Positions 35,171 to 47,342 of a DNA stretch of 64,000 nucleotides are shown here, piece after piece (position 1 is the first letter of the stretch; every line of letters begins with the position of its first letter). This stretch comes from Lactifluus volemus (Eukaryota; Basidiomycota; Agaricomycetes; Russulales; Russulaceae): contig WTXI01000118.1 of NCBI GenBank assembly GCA_022376515.1, forward strand, positions 47,522 to 111,521, given 5' to 3'. Made by a program: the position numbers and the translations under genes. Below the pieces are notes generated by a model. The model was not told the DNA's origin. It saw nothing but the letters and a program-made list of their open reading frames with translations, and searched no databases.

Positions 35171-36599
35171 AGTCATGTATATGCATTTTTTTATTTTTTT
35201 TATTTCAGAGTTCCTGTCGAACCCCAGTGTACAGAAACTATTTTTATAAAGGCCATAATATTCAGCGGCTAGCCCATCGATACATTAGCGTGAATGATGG
35301 CCGAAAGCATTCTCAGGCTCTACAGTCACCCAAGGGCTCCTGTATGCTCGAGACGGAAAGTTGATGGGAAGTTGGCGTCATACCAGGTAACAGAGACAGA
35401 AGGATGCGTTTCATTCGCTGGCGATACTAGTCTCGGCCCCACAAGGCCCAGCCACGCTTAACGCTTCAGTAACTGCAATTTGATGCAGTGTTGTAGGCAA
35501 AATTCGCCGTAGAGGGGTGTCACAGCATGACGACGAAATGGTCCACCGATAACCACGTTTAACAGCCTGGACTTTGGTTCGATTAAGAGCAAATTCTCAA
35601 AAGCTCGCAGACTCGTGCATTGGTCAGGGCAGCCCCATATTAGGGTTAGGGTATATTCTCTCAGATGACGCACGGGAGTTTATTGAGAGAACAAGCCATT
35701 GCATCTGACGCTATAGAAATGCTTTCAGACTTTGCGCGGAGGATAGGGTCTAGCTTCCCCAAGGCGTGATGAGAACAGCTAAGTCTTTTAGTTCCACGAC
35801 TTGATTTCCGCGAGAAGGGATGCCCCTCTTTTCCCAGCCTGGCAGTGGTATGCCTTGAAAAACACATCACGAAAACTTCGTCATTGTGATGACGATTAAA
35901 CCAACAATTCGTCTGCAGTCGATATTGCAACTGAGGCGCATTGTAATCTTCGTGTTCTTCCGCAAAGTTCCCTTACTGGCTGCTTGTTGACCTACAGCGG
36001 CACCCATGACGATCTGTCCTCCGAGCGATTTTCACGTTCAATGGAAGCTTTTCAAGTTTGCATGGCCAAGACTTGCTTTGCACTTTCTGGCCACTCGTAA
36101 ACAGTATTTGTGTCGGCGATATTTCATGCGGTCGCGAGTCAGGTAGCCCGGGTAAACAAAAGGCGAAATGGTCGCTTCGTTCTACTAGTGAAGATTGGTG
36201 TTCCCTGATGCGGCTCGCCGTCCCCGGAGACGACAAGTAACATCATAATCACCCTCTCTTCAGCTCGACAAACTTCACGGGAACTCTGCAGTATGCTTTG
36301 TCGCTCAACGAAATGATGATGGAAAGACAGTTTTCCACTTAAAATTTGTGTGGTGGCGTGCAACCAAACTTCGGGTCGTTCGGTAATATAGTACGCACAT
36401 ACAGATTTCAGCAATAAATGAAAATTATCCCAAGAGCCTCATGATCCCAGTGCGGATCACTGAAAAAGCATACCAATGGCAAATTTGCACCTCCCAAGCA
36501 AAGGAGGTCATAAATAAGTGCATGACAACGAAGTCCCCATGAACCAGCGTAGCGAGTTAATTATTGGTTCGTGCAAGCGTGATGTAGATTGCGCCTTTT
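35171..36599. other. chimeric duplicated spacer
   Basis: Left part (to about 35820) matches the receptor 3' flanks at 26047 and 45657. Right part (35830-36580) matches the Kre9/CFA spacers at 9640, 16660 and 16985-17420, including the dispersed 180-nt core at 36385-36575. The junction near 35820-35830 is thus a recombination seam between two block types. No gene seen. Confidence 0.6.
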
Positions 36600-37080
36600 G
36601 CACACACTAGTGTACGCTACATCCGGTCGACTCGTCATCGAATTGATCTTGAACATCGGGCCGCATTACGCGCGCACGCTGCGCGAGTGGCGCCGCCGCT
36701 TAGAGAACAACTTTCAACTTTCAACTTTGGCGCGCCTTCCGCACGGCTACCCGAGCGTGTTTGATGACGACCACTCGGGCCGGGGCAGCGAAAAGCCCTG
36801 CGCGCCCGGGACGAGCTCGCAATCTTCCGCTAGATGGTTACGTAAGACAAATCGATGCCACCGCTTTTCGTGTCTGCTGAAATTGGGGTTTTTCTTCTAT
36901 CTATTTATATACTCTTTGTCGACACAGATTTTCACACTCTTTTTGCGTCCTGCTCTCCCTCCGAAAAATGCGGGCGGCCCGGCTGGGATCGTCCATTCCG
37001 ATAACTAAACCCGTTTTTTTCTTCTAGCTGCTATTGCGAGATTGGGTTCACGACGAGGATGTTAGGAGGCAAGTCTGATG
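36600..37080 (+). pseudogene. 3' fragment of CFA-synthase-like gene, copy 2
   Basis: Matches the final exons of the gene at 12573-14626 and the fragment at 17419: TSGRLVIELILNIGPHYART then LREWRRRLENNF. A short local duplication (CAACTTTCAACTTTCAACTT) then breaks the register, and a frameshift follows VFDDDHSG. Introns and the exon for the Cys-rich C-terminus are recognisable up to about 37080. Like copy 1 it is fused at its 5' end to the dispersed spacer repeat, so both fragments share one truncation event. Confidence 0.8.
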
Positions 37081-37702
37081 ATTCATTTTCTTGGAAATGG
37101 GCTGCTGATAGCAACCTAATTAAGTCATATCATCGCGATTATGCGCAAGGGTCACGAAGAGTTGGGCTGTGACGTATTCGAATGAACGGCGAAGGGTCAT
37201 TATGTACCTATGTTAGACTGCCTGTGGGCACTGACGGTGTGTGTGATAGGTGGGGTATGTCCGTCTTGATGTCCTCGTTTGGCCCGGGGGAGAAACACAC
37301 CGTTGTCTGGGATTCTGATTTGATTGCGCGCCACACCTGTTGCCAGTGACCGTTTGAAGAAAACTCCCAAAGGTCCCTGCCGAGTCGTTTGCGCAAGACG
37401 AAAAGTGGAGAAGGGTTAAATGTATATACATGCATAGCAACAGAGATACGCATACATATATAAGTGTCAGTTCATGAAAGTCGAGGGTATAAAGGAACAA
37501 ACGAATGAAGAATGGGGATAACATGAAGGTCCATGCGCACGCACAAGATTGCTGCGCTGGTGTCTGGCTAAATCTATGTACTAGAGTCCATATTAACTAA
37601 AGCTGTTTGGAAATGCGGCTCCATTTGATGCCATCACTCTAGCATTGTGGTGCGGTCTCGACAATCCCTCCCTAGAGTTGGACTCACGAGTCAAGATTAT
37701 AT

Positions 37703-38443
37703 TCAACACCTGTTGTCGCTGTTACCACCGGTAATGGTAAACTGGTCGCTTCTGTCTCCAGAATCTCCAAAAACTGTTTTTTTTTTCGCATGGCGAAAGA
37801 AAATGACCACGAGCAAGGGCGAGGCGAAAAAATTCCAAGTCAGCTTTTCTCGGCATTTTTGTATACCCGCAGGTGCGCGGAGGTTTTGAGGGGACAGAGG
37901 GGGGTTGAAAGGACGCACAGTCGACGATATATTTATCCCCATCTTTGACATTCGGCACGATAATCGTGGCTTTGCCTGCATTTACAGGAACGTTCGTCGC
38001 AAGCGGTTTGTCTGCGATGTAACAAAGAAAAAGAGTCGTGGTGTTTGTATGGCTCGTCGTCATAAACCGCGCGCTTCGTCACGGTGGGAAGGGGAGAGAC
38101 ACTCACTGAGACACAGATTTTCACTGTTATTGTCCACATAGCCAAGAACGATCTTGGCGGTTGTGCTGGGATCGAACAGAAAGGCCGGGACGTTCCTGCA
38201 TGGGCATCAAAGAGGAAAGGCAGTCAGCTGGAGGAGCCTTGACTGAACGGTGACAAGTGGAGCGCGAAGAGAAACAGCGCACCATTCCACTTCTTGAGCA
38301 CTGCCTACTACCCATGTGGTCTGTGCTTTCGGCGTTGTGATAGTTACTGTGATGACCACATCGACGTTATCCTTCACCAGGGTGGCCGCTTGAGCAAAGA
38401 CCATGAAGGAAAAGAGGGCGATAGCAAAGAAGGTGCGGTACAT
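37703..38443 (-). CDS. small secreted Kre9/Knh1-fold protein, copy E
   Basis: Exons 38443-38283, 38195-38107, 38011-37919 and 37773-37703 total 414 nt (137 aa). Signal peptide MYRTFFAIALFSFMVFAQA. Exon 1 ends VTITTPKAQTTWVVGSAQ then EVEW. Exon 2 encodes DPSTTAKIVLGYVDNN. Exon 3 encodes VNAGKATIIVPNVKDGDKY. Exon 4 encodes FGDSGDRSDQFTITGGNSDN, the most canonical end of the short family members, and then stops. No GPI signal. Third-intron donor GTGCGT, as in A, B, D and F. Confidence 0.82.
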
Positions 38444-39480
38444 GAGGATTTAAATTTAATGGGAGGAGAAAGGAAGGAAGAAAGCCTTCAAAGGAGGAAA
38501 GAAGGACATTGGGATGACATCTTATATCATTCTGTACCCCCCTTGACCGGGCTTCTCTCAACATCGACTAGGCGACAGTGACGCATTTTCCCGGCTTCCT
38601 CATCTCGGCAGACCAGCTAATATCGGTCGTTCAAACATTCCGAAGCTCTGCCTGCTTCGGACTCATCAATACGGATCAATTGCTGGTCATATTGTACGCA
38701 CAAATAGATTTCAGCGATAACGAAAATTGTCCCAAGAGCCCCATGGGCCCAACGCGGATCACCGAAAAAAGCATACGAATGGCAACACTTCACAAGCTTC
38801 AGTCGCGAAGCGAAAGAGGTCATAAATAAGTGCATGACAACAAAGTCCCCGTGAATCGTAGCGAGTAATCATTGGATCGTGTAACCGCGTAGATGCACGT
38901 TGTTTCTGTCATAGCGGAAGCATTATGATCATGGAGGAGGAGTACTATTGAGGCTCACAGATGCTAAGGCAGAGAACGTGGAATCCGCGGGAGGTGACTC
39001 TCTACTTTGGTGGCATTCACACAAAAGTGTGCAACGGGAGTAAAAAGCAGGCACGACACCCCATGGAGAAACGCACGTGGAGAGCCGATCACCAAAGCGC
39101 CTTATCTCGTGATACAGTTCCAGTATTCACAACGGCGGTACATCATGTGGCACTTCCGATTGACACAGCAAAAATGACCGTACTGCTCATTGTCAAGTGA
39201 CATCACAGTCAGAAAGACAAATAAGGGATTCGTGAACTCGCCTCGCGCGAGAAGAGACAGGGGTCAAGAAATTGAAAAAGCTAACAGAACTTGAAGCCTA
39301 CGAGTAACCGTGGCTGAGCGCTGAGCGCTGAGCAGTCAAGCTGATGACGTCGATGACGAGCCTGAGCTTGGCGTATACGCTTCGAGCTGCCAGTGATGGA
39401 GCGCCACCGGGTCAGAGCGGCATACAGTGAGGTAGGTGAGGTCGTGCGAAGTTTTTTCTGCATTTATAAAGCGCAACATG
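38444..39480. other. duplicated spacer upstream of copy E
   Basis: Parallels 19207-20220 almost base for base over long stretches, including the dispersed 180-nt core (38690-38880) and a GGAATCCGCGGGAGGTGACT segment at 38985 (19688 in the other block). No gene recognised on either strand. Confidence 0.55.
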
Positions 39481-40124
39481 CTACAAACGACAAAGACGTG
39501 CATGGCTAGCTAAAGTATAACCATGTAATGGCCGGGGAGGGGTGGGGTAGGGGTCACGGTGGAGTGTCTCTAACGTGGAAAGGTGTGGGTGAGGTATCGG
39601 GGGTGGTAAGAGGGGTGGTTGGGCCTGCAACCCGGGGAAGTTAGCCGTGGTCTCCCGGGAGGTGGGGGATAGAGGGGTGACGTGTCTTGTTCGCGCTCTC
39701 GGAAGAGGGGGCATCGGATAATGACGTGTTCGGCTGCTGGAAGGGTTTGGGGCTGGGATTTGGGGCACGTGGCCGATGGCGTGCGGAGTATTTACCTGTG
39801 AACGCGTGTTCAATAAGGAGACGAATCGCAGAAAAAACAGGGCCGGGGGGCTCCGGCGATCCCAAGCATGAACTCAGGGTGTTGGCCCGAAACTGGGTGG
39901 GTGAGAGCTCGGAATGTGGGCCCGCGGCGAGGGTCGTCCAGCCAAGTCTGGCCGCAGTCTGTCAGGGCTTGCCGACGGGCTATGTCACGTAGTGCGGTGA
40001 TAGTTGGTGGCGTGAGGATAGGCTCCTCGGGCGTGGCTGCGTTGGCAGCTTCGACAGCGATCTCTTGTAGGCGCTTAATCGCCGTGCGAAGTTCTGACCA
40101 TAGCGGCATGAAACGTGTCCACAA
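39481..40124 (-). pseudogene. unknown duplicated gene fragment, Pro/Arg-rich, copy 2
   Basis: Two overlapping minus-strand frames. The upstream one starts MWTRFMPLWSELRTAIKRL with an Ala/Glu helix and the segment PPTITALRDIARRQALT. The downstream one is very rich in Pro, Arg, His and Thr (e.g. PLPRARTRHVTPLSP). A frame change near 39810 would be needed to join them, and I see no good intron there. The counterpart at 20220-20530 is shorter and broken. I recognise no family. The basic, proline-rich composition resembles some retrotransposon Gag-type or low-complexity proteins, but this is only a suggestion. Confidence 0.4.
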
Positions 40125-40194
40125 ACGCGGAGGGTGTGTGGTTACCTCAATCTTCTCACCTATAATTCAATCTACGAACGAGTTTCCCATCAAC

Positions 40195-43100
40195 ATGATC
40201 CACAATCCGTATGCCAAGGTCTCTCATGCTCGATCTACTTCTTGATTCATCATTACTATAGCCCAGGTCCTCAAAACTCTGAAGTTCAGCCAATCAGTCA
40301 CCCACAAACCAGCGAAATTGAACCGAGCTTGCTCCCTCTTCAGGTGACCGGTACGTATCTTTATGCTTCAATTCTGATCAGTACTTAATTTCTGTCCCAT
40401 GTTAGTCCTCAGAGCACACAATATTCCCAGTCTCAAGACCCTCCTTGGCGAAAAGAGACGATTTTATGCTACTGTGACATACGGGGAGAGCAAGTGGCAG
40501 TCACGACCTGTGCGGAGGGTAGCGCATCGCGTGGAATGGAACGAGAATGTCGACGCATTGTGAGAAATGCCAAATCTAAATCTTTATTCCTCCGAGCAAC
40601 TGAATCTCTTGCAGTGCTGTGCAGCCATTCTCCCATATAACAATATCTCTTTATGCGAAAAAGGCCATGACGACAGACATCCTTATTGGAAGGCAAGAAA
40701 TCACCTGTGAACCCCAACACGGTTCGTATTTTTTTGAAATTGTTTATTCTATTTCTTGGCTAAACATCCTACATGAAGAACTTGACGTTGTTCTTGGCAG
40801 TACTGGCGGACATGTTGGAGAGCCCGCCACAGTGTTAACGATCAGCATGTCAGCAAACGCGAGTTCCTCTCTGATTGTAGCGGTCAACACCCCGAACCCC
40901 AAACCGGCTGAGACGGCTGCTGCTGAAAGAGGTATTACGAGTGGTGCTCCTGTAGAACCAGTAGTGGATAACCGGACGAAGATATCACATACCCTCGATC
41001 ATGCTGAGGAAGCTATGGATACGGTCAAGACATGGAAGAGTACAGTTAATGTCATCAAGTGCGTGATGGATACCATCGGTCCAATCGCAGATGTATGTCC
41101 AATATTGTTTTTTCTTGCCTTGCCTTGTCAACTTTTTCTGTTTAGCTAGTCCCCCATGCCAAGCTAGCATGGAGTCTGCTCTCAAAGATCCCCGAAGTAC
41201 GGGTCCTTGTCTTATTACAGGATATGGAAAACTCATTCTTTTTTTACCCCGCCACCAGACTTTGCTACACCAGTTTCAACGTGACGAGAACGTCCGGACA
41301 CTACTTAGGCGATACGGGATTCGTTTGAATTTACAAAGGAAGCGGACGTTTGAGGAACATCCGAGTGGGGTCTGCTCAGGTACAAATCCTCGACGAGATG
41401 CTGCAGTGCGTCTCCAAATCTGCCGAATTTATCGAATCATATGCGAAGGATGTGCAAGTCGGTATGTTGTCTTGACTTTCTCGTTGCCCGTTATAAACTT
41501 GTGGTTTCCAGGAAAGCGGACTTTGAAGAATATCACTGGCCAAGTTGACGAGAAAGTCGATGACTATCGCGCCACCCTCGTCCGATTGCGAGACAATTTC
41601 CTCGCAGCGCTGCTGTCACCACCGAACTTACTGTGTTGGAAGCTGGTGCGTAATTCTGACAGTCACAAATTCGTCGGATCGTCGATGTAACAAGGGAAAC
41701 ACAGAAATGGGCGCAATAATCAGAGAATTGCCTTACAAGGGAGGCTGGCGATTCGGCGATGAGAAGCGTTGTCTTCCAGGCACACGCGAAGATTTCTTGG
41801 ATCATATTACCAAGTGGTCGAGAATCCGAAATCTCAACGTGGGTTGGTTCTCCTCGGCCAGGCAGGAACGGGAAAGTCTTCGATTGCACACGAGGTTGCA
41901 CGTCGCTTCAACAGGAAGGGCTCGGCTGTTACTTTACATTTCTGCGGAAGGAGCAGTCGAAAGACGAGGTTTACCAGCTGTTCACGACGGTTGCTCGTGA
42001 CCTTTCCTATCGCCACCCTACGTTCAAGCTCGCCCTTGGGAAGATCCTTAAGGAAGATCCATCTCTTTGTGGCACGCGAGACTATCGGATACTCTTTGAA
42101 TCCTTGCTCGTCGAACCGCTGAAGAATCTGCGACTTGCTGGCCCGATTCTCATTGTGATCGATGGATTGGACGAGAGTGGGGATACAGCGGGCAAGATCG
42201 GACTACACACATTTATCGCGCATCACCTCGTCGACCTCCCACGAGAATTTCGCGTACTTATCACCTCTAGACCAGAACATGGTATCGAACCTGCGTTCGC
42301 CAAAGCTTCGAATATCGACACCCTCTACATGGATGACAGCAAATTGGCTGCCAAGACGGAGCAAGATATTGGGATGTATCTTCAGAATGAGCTCCCTCCG
42401 GACGTGTTCGAAGACCATGGAATCGAACTAGCAAAGGCGGCCGAGGGCCTATTCCAGTGGGCTGCCGTTGCGAGCGGATTTATAAACAATCCTCCTGCTA
42501 CTTTGGGTTTAGCGAGAGGAAGTGCGTACGGCACTTGTTGGGACGCTCTCGAGACCGCAATGGACAAGATCCGTTGGACAAATTATACCAAGAAGTTCTC
42601 GAAGCATACTTCAAACCGCATGAAGCACAGATTCTATTCCGGTCCGTGATGGGACAACTTTTTGCTTCGATGGAACCCCTGTCCCTCCATTCGTTGATTA
42701 TGCTGCGTCGGCATGCCCCCATTGATGACCCTGAGGATTCTCGTCCAGTTGTCGAAATGCTCCGGCACCTCGGCTCGCTTCTGACTAACGTCAATTCATC
42801 TGATCAAACGCGTCCCATCGTTCCTCTCCATACCTCATTCCGCGACTTTCTGACCAGCAAGAAGAGTGATGCATTTTATGTGGATCTTGACGATTCCCAC
42901 CGTCAGTTGGCCCACTCCTGCCTTTCTATCATGCTCGACAAGCTGAGGTTCAACATCTGTGAACTCGAGTCGTCATATATTGCAAACAGCGATGTATCAG
43001 ACCTTCCCTCTCGAATCACCAAACACATTCCACATGCTCTATCGTATGCCTGCATTTTCTGGGACGACCATCTGGAACATGTTGCTTTCGAGCACGACCT

Positions 43101-45656
43101 CCTCGCGAAACTTCGATCCTTCTTCGAGACAAAGTTTCTATTTTGGCTGGAAGTGCTTAGCATTAAATCTGCTGTGGCCCTTGCTTCGCCAGCATTATCG
43201 TCCTTGAAGACATGGTTACGGTCTGACCAGCCGAAGGTATGTACATGCTATAGTTCAATATGACATGTAGTGACTATTGGGCGAATTTGCAAAAGGCTTC
43301 CCAAGCAGAGGTGGAGAACGTTTTGGGATTTGTGAATGATGGGTCCGCATTTGTGCGGTACTTTGGAATGGCCATGGCAAGGAGCGCTCCACATATCTAT
43401 ATATCCGCGCTGCCATTCGCGCCATCCTCTTCCCTCATCGCCAAGCACTACATTGGTCTATTTCCACACACATTGTCCTTGGAGCGCGGGCAGTTGTCTC
43501 GTTGGCCAGCATTGGAAATGACGATCCCGGCGCATGACGAATCAGTCGACGTTGTCAGATTCTCACCTGATGGACAACGCATTGCGTCAGGCTCACGAGA
43601 TCACACAATTTGTGTGTGGGATGCTACAACAGGAGAGATTGTAGCAGGCCCCTTTACTGGGCACACCAATCATGTCTACTCAATTGCATTCTCGCCAGAC
43701 GGGAAACGTATCACCTCAGGCTCGGGAGATGAGACGATTCGCGTTTGGGATGCCACAACAGGAGAGGTCGTAGCGGGCCCGATTACTGGACACACCCGTT
43801 GGGTCAGATCTGTTGCATTCTCGCCGGACGGGAAGCGCATTGCATCTGCTTCAAACGATGGTACGATTCGCGTGTGGGATGCCGCAACGGGAGAGCTTTC
43901 AGTGGACCCATTCACTGGACATACCGATTGCGTCAGATCTGTTGCATTCTCGTCGGACGGCCAGCGCATCGCATCAGCCTCGGATGATTGTACGATTCGC
44001 GTATGGGATGCTGCAACAGGGGGTGTCAGAGTGGGCCCGTTCACTGGACACACCGATAAGGTTGCATCTATTGCATTCTCCCCAGACGGACAGCGCATAG
44101 CCTCGGGCTCCGCAGATCGCACAGTTCGCGTATGGGATGCTACAACAGGACAGATAATAGCAGGCCCATTTACTGGACACACCGATGAGGTCAATGATGT
44201 TGCGTTCTCTCCAGACGGGGAGCTCATTGCCTCAGCCTCGGACGATTCCACGATCCGTGTGTGGGATGCCACAACGGGGAAGGTTGTAGCGGGCCCATTT
44301 ATTAGTCACACCGACCAGGTCTATTCAGTTGCATTCTCTCCAGACTGGCAACGCATCACATCGTCCTCGTTCGATCGCACGATTCGTGTGTGGGGTGTCG
44401 CAACCAGAGAGGTAGCAGCAGGCCCGTTTACTGGTCACACCGGTTGGGTCCATTGTGTTGCATTTTCGTCGGACGGGAAGCGCATCGCCTCGGCCTCGTT
44501 CGATCAAACAATTTGCGTGTGGGATGCCACAAAAGGAGAGGCCGTAGCGGGTCCATTTACTGGACACACAGACCGCATCTATTTTGTAGCATTCTCGCCG
44601 GACGGACAACGCATTGCCTCGGCTTCAGGAGATAACACGATTCGCGTGTGGGATGCTACGACAGGAGAGGTCATGGGCCTATTTACTGGACACACTAATT
44701 TTGTCACCTCAGTTGCATTCTCGCCGGACGGGCAGTGCATCATCTCAGGCTCGGGAGATCACACGGTTCGTGTTTGGGATGCCACAACAGGAGAGCTCGT
44801 AGTGGGCCCGATTACTGGACATACCGATTGGGTCAGATCTGTTGCGTTCTCGCCGGACGGGCAGCGCATTGCATCGGCATCAGACGATGGTACGATTCGC
44901 TTATGGTCTGTCGCAACGGGAGATCTTCTAGCGGGCCCATTTACCGGACATACCGGTTGGATCCTATCTGTTGCATTTTCATCAGATGGACAACGCATTG
45001 TGTCAGCCTCACGAGATCACACGATTTGCGTGTGGAATGCCACAACAGGAGTAATTCTTGCAGGCCCATTAACACACGCCGATGAGGTCAACTCGGTTGT
45101 ATTTTCGCCGGACGGGCAGCGCATTGCCTCAGCCTTGAATGATCGCACGATTTGCGTGTGGGATGCCATAACCGGGAAGGCCGTAGCGGGCCCGTTTACT
45201 GGGCACACCGATATGGTCTTATCGGTCGCATTTTCCCCAGACGGGCAGCACATTGCATCGGCCTCTGCAGATTACACGATTCGTGTATGGGATGTCCCAT
45301 CGGAAGCAAGACCGCTTCCTGAACACACTAAATCCATCGACTCTGTGGCATTCTCTCCGGACGAGCAGCGCATTACGGCCTCACAAGATCGCACAGATCA
45401 CGTGGAGAAGCATGACTTCAGAGTAGGAGACATTGAAAACATTCATTTCATGAACAAATTCCTGATCAATAACGATGGGTGGATGTGTGGGGAAGAGGGG
45501 GAACTTCTTTTATGGATTCCCCAGATTCACCGGCCATATTTTCATAGATCTGACACTGTTTGGATTGCCGGTACGAACGAGACTTGGCTTGAATTAGCGA
45601 ACTTTGTGCACGGATTGAATTGGACTACAGTATATGTTCACAATTTATCTAAATAG
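40195..45656 (+). pseudogene. C2-NACHT-WD40 receptor, copy 3, several single-base deletions
   Basis: Colinear with copy 1 from the first exon (MIHNP split by the same intron) to the stop, and very similar in DNA. Relative to copy 1 it lacks single bases at about 41308 (TTACGGCG to TTAGGCG), 41350 (GTTTTGAGG to GTTTGAGG), 41605 (GCCAGCG to GCAGCG), 41817 (GTGGGTCG to GTGGTCG), 41922 (GGGCCTCG to GGGCTCG) and 42505 (ACTTTTGGC to ACTTTGGG). These break the helical linker and the NACHT domain around the P-loop. The WD40 half (43314-45656) is fully open. All six changes are one-base losses, most in short homopolymers. Either this copy is decaying or the consensus is imperfect here. Confidence 0.82.
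43533..45300 (+). repeat. WD40-coding tandem repeat array, copy 3
   Basis: Fourteen 43-codon units, in the same register as copies 1 and 2. Some units match copy 2 better than copy 1 (e.g. those reading ITSSSFDRTIR and TDRIYFVAFSPDGQ), others match copy 1 better (GVATREVAAG), so the array is a mosaic. Confidence 0.85.
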
Positions 45657-47342
45657 AGTCAAGTATATGCACTATTTATTTATCTATTTCAGAGTTCCTG
45701 TCCAATCCCAGTGTACACCATTTAGAGGCCATAATATTCAGCGGCTAGCCCATCAAAATGATAGGCACCAAACTCCCTAAACGATGGTTGAAAGCATTCT
45801 CAGAATTTACGGTCACGCAAGGACATCCCTAGGATCCTGTATGCTCAAGATGGAAAGGCGATGCGAAGTTGGCGTCAAAAAAAAAGAAAAAGAGACAGAA
45901 AGATGCATTTCGGTCGCTGGCGATAGTCTCAGCCCCACAGGGCCCAGTCTACACTTAACCCTTTAGTAACTTGCATTTTGATGCGGCAGTGTTATAGACA
46001 AAATTCGTCATAGAGGGGTGTCATACCATGATAATGGTTCACTGATAGCCATGTAGAATAGCCTGGCCCTTGGTTCAATTAAGAGAAAACTCTCAAAAGA
46101 TCCCAAACTCGTTCAGTGGTCAGGTTAGCCCAAAATTAGGGTTAGGGTATATTCTCTCAGGACGTACGAGAGTTTATTATTGAGAACAAGCCATTGCATC
46201 TGACGCTATAGAAATGCTTTCAGACCTTGTGAAGAGGATGGGTTCTAGCTGTCCCAATGCGTGATGAGGACAGTTAAGTCTCTTAGTTCCACGATTTGAT
46301 TTCCGCGAGAAGGGATGCCATCTCGACGACTCTTCTTCGCCCACTGGCAGGCGAGCTAAAGGGAAAAAAGTGATGCCACTTTCAGGTAGGAGGGTCGACA
46401 TTTACCTTTGAGGTTCTGTCCCTCTTCCCCTTCCAGTGGTGAATCTGGTGCTCGTGACAGGCAACAAAGAACTGTGTCAGCCCAGACTGCAGTCTGAACC
46501 ATGACCTATCATGCTCCGGGGGGCGATGGTGTGGCCGGCTAAACGGGCACACATTTGCAAGGCCATCCAAGAAAACAAGATTCTCCGCATCCGACCAAGT
46601 ATTGCGACCATCGAGAGTGGTGTCGTTGGAGGTAGCTTCTGCGAGTGCATGATGCTACAGTATTCTGGGAAAGTTGGACGTAGACGAAGGGCCGATTATA
46701 AGTCAAGAAACCTCGGCACCCTTTTGACAGTGGAAAGACTTCTTTGAGTTTGTAGATTCGACTGCATAAAGAGCCATGATCGCACTCGTGCTGTAGATTG
46801 AAGAATCTCTTGGGGTGAGTCTGTGGTGTGGAGTAGCCCTCGATGGGGGGTGGGCTATTTGGGCAGTGCGTGCCTTAGTTTGGGAGGAAATTGCTGGATG
46901 GGAATAAGAAGCGGGAGGAATCGCCATACCTGTACTTCTTGAGACTTCGGCGCAGAGTTGGTATGCCTGGTGGTCTTCCGTGTCAGCTTGGATGATGCTG
47001 GACTTGCGGCTCTCTGGGCAGTTGAGGTGGTGGGCGACCATGTCTTGGGACGAGGGATTCGGCCGACAGGCGGATTACTGTAAATGCCTCATAGGCGGAC
47101 CAGCATGTCACTTTTCTTTTTAAAAGGACTCTGCATCTGTAAAGCGCTATATGTCTTCGATCCACAAATACGTGCTCGGCACCACTTGTAAGAACATGAG
47201 CCTAGTTTGACGGGTGGCCTACCTACATGGTGCTGCGAGCGTCCTTCTAGTCGTTATCCGTGATCGGTTGTGGGCCTCGCATTCGCAGGCTTGTGACTCC
47301 TATAAGGACGTTGCGCGGGCTGCCGGGGGTAGTTGAACTGGG
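45657..47342. other. duplicated non-coding region 3' of receptor copy 3
   Basis: Parallel to 26047-27800 with small indels. Contains TTAGGGTTAGGGTATATTCT near 46137 and a minus-strand open stretch (about 47041-46703) that is interrupted in the other copy. No recognisable product. Confidence 0.5.

Noticed and set aside
39481..40124. Retrotransposon Gag identity for the Pro/Arg-rich fragment
   Set aside because: No zinc knuckle, protease or RT nearby; composition alone is not enough.
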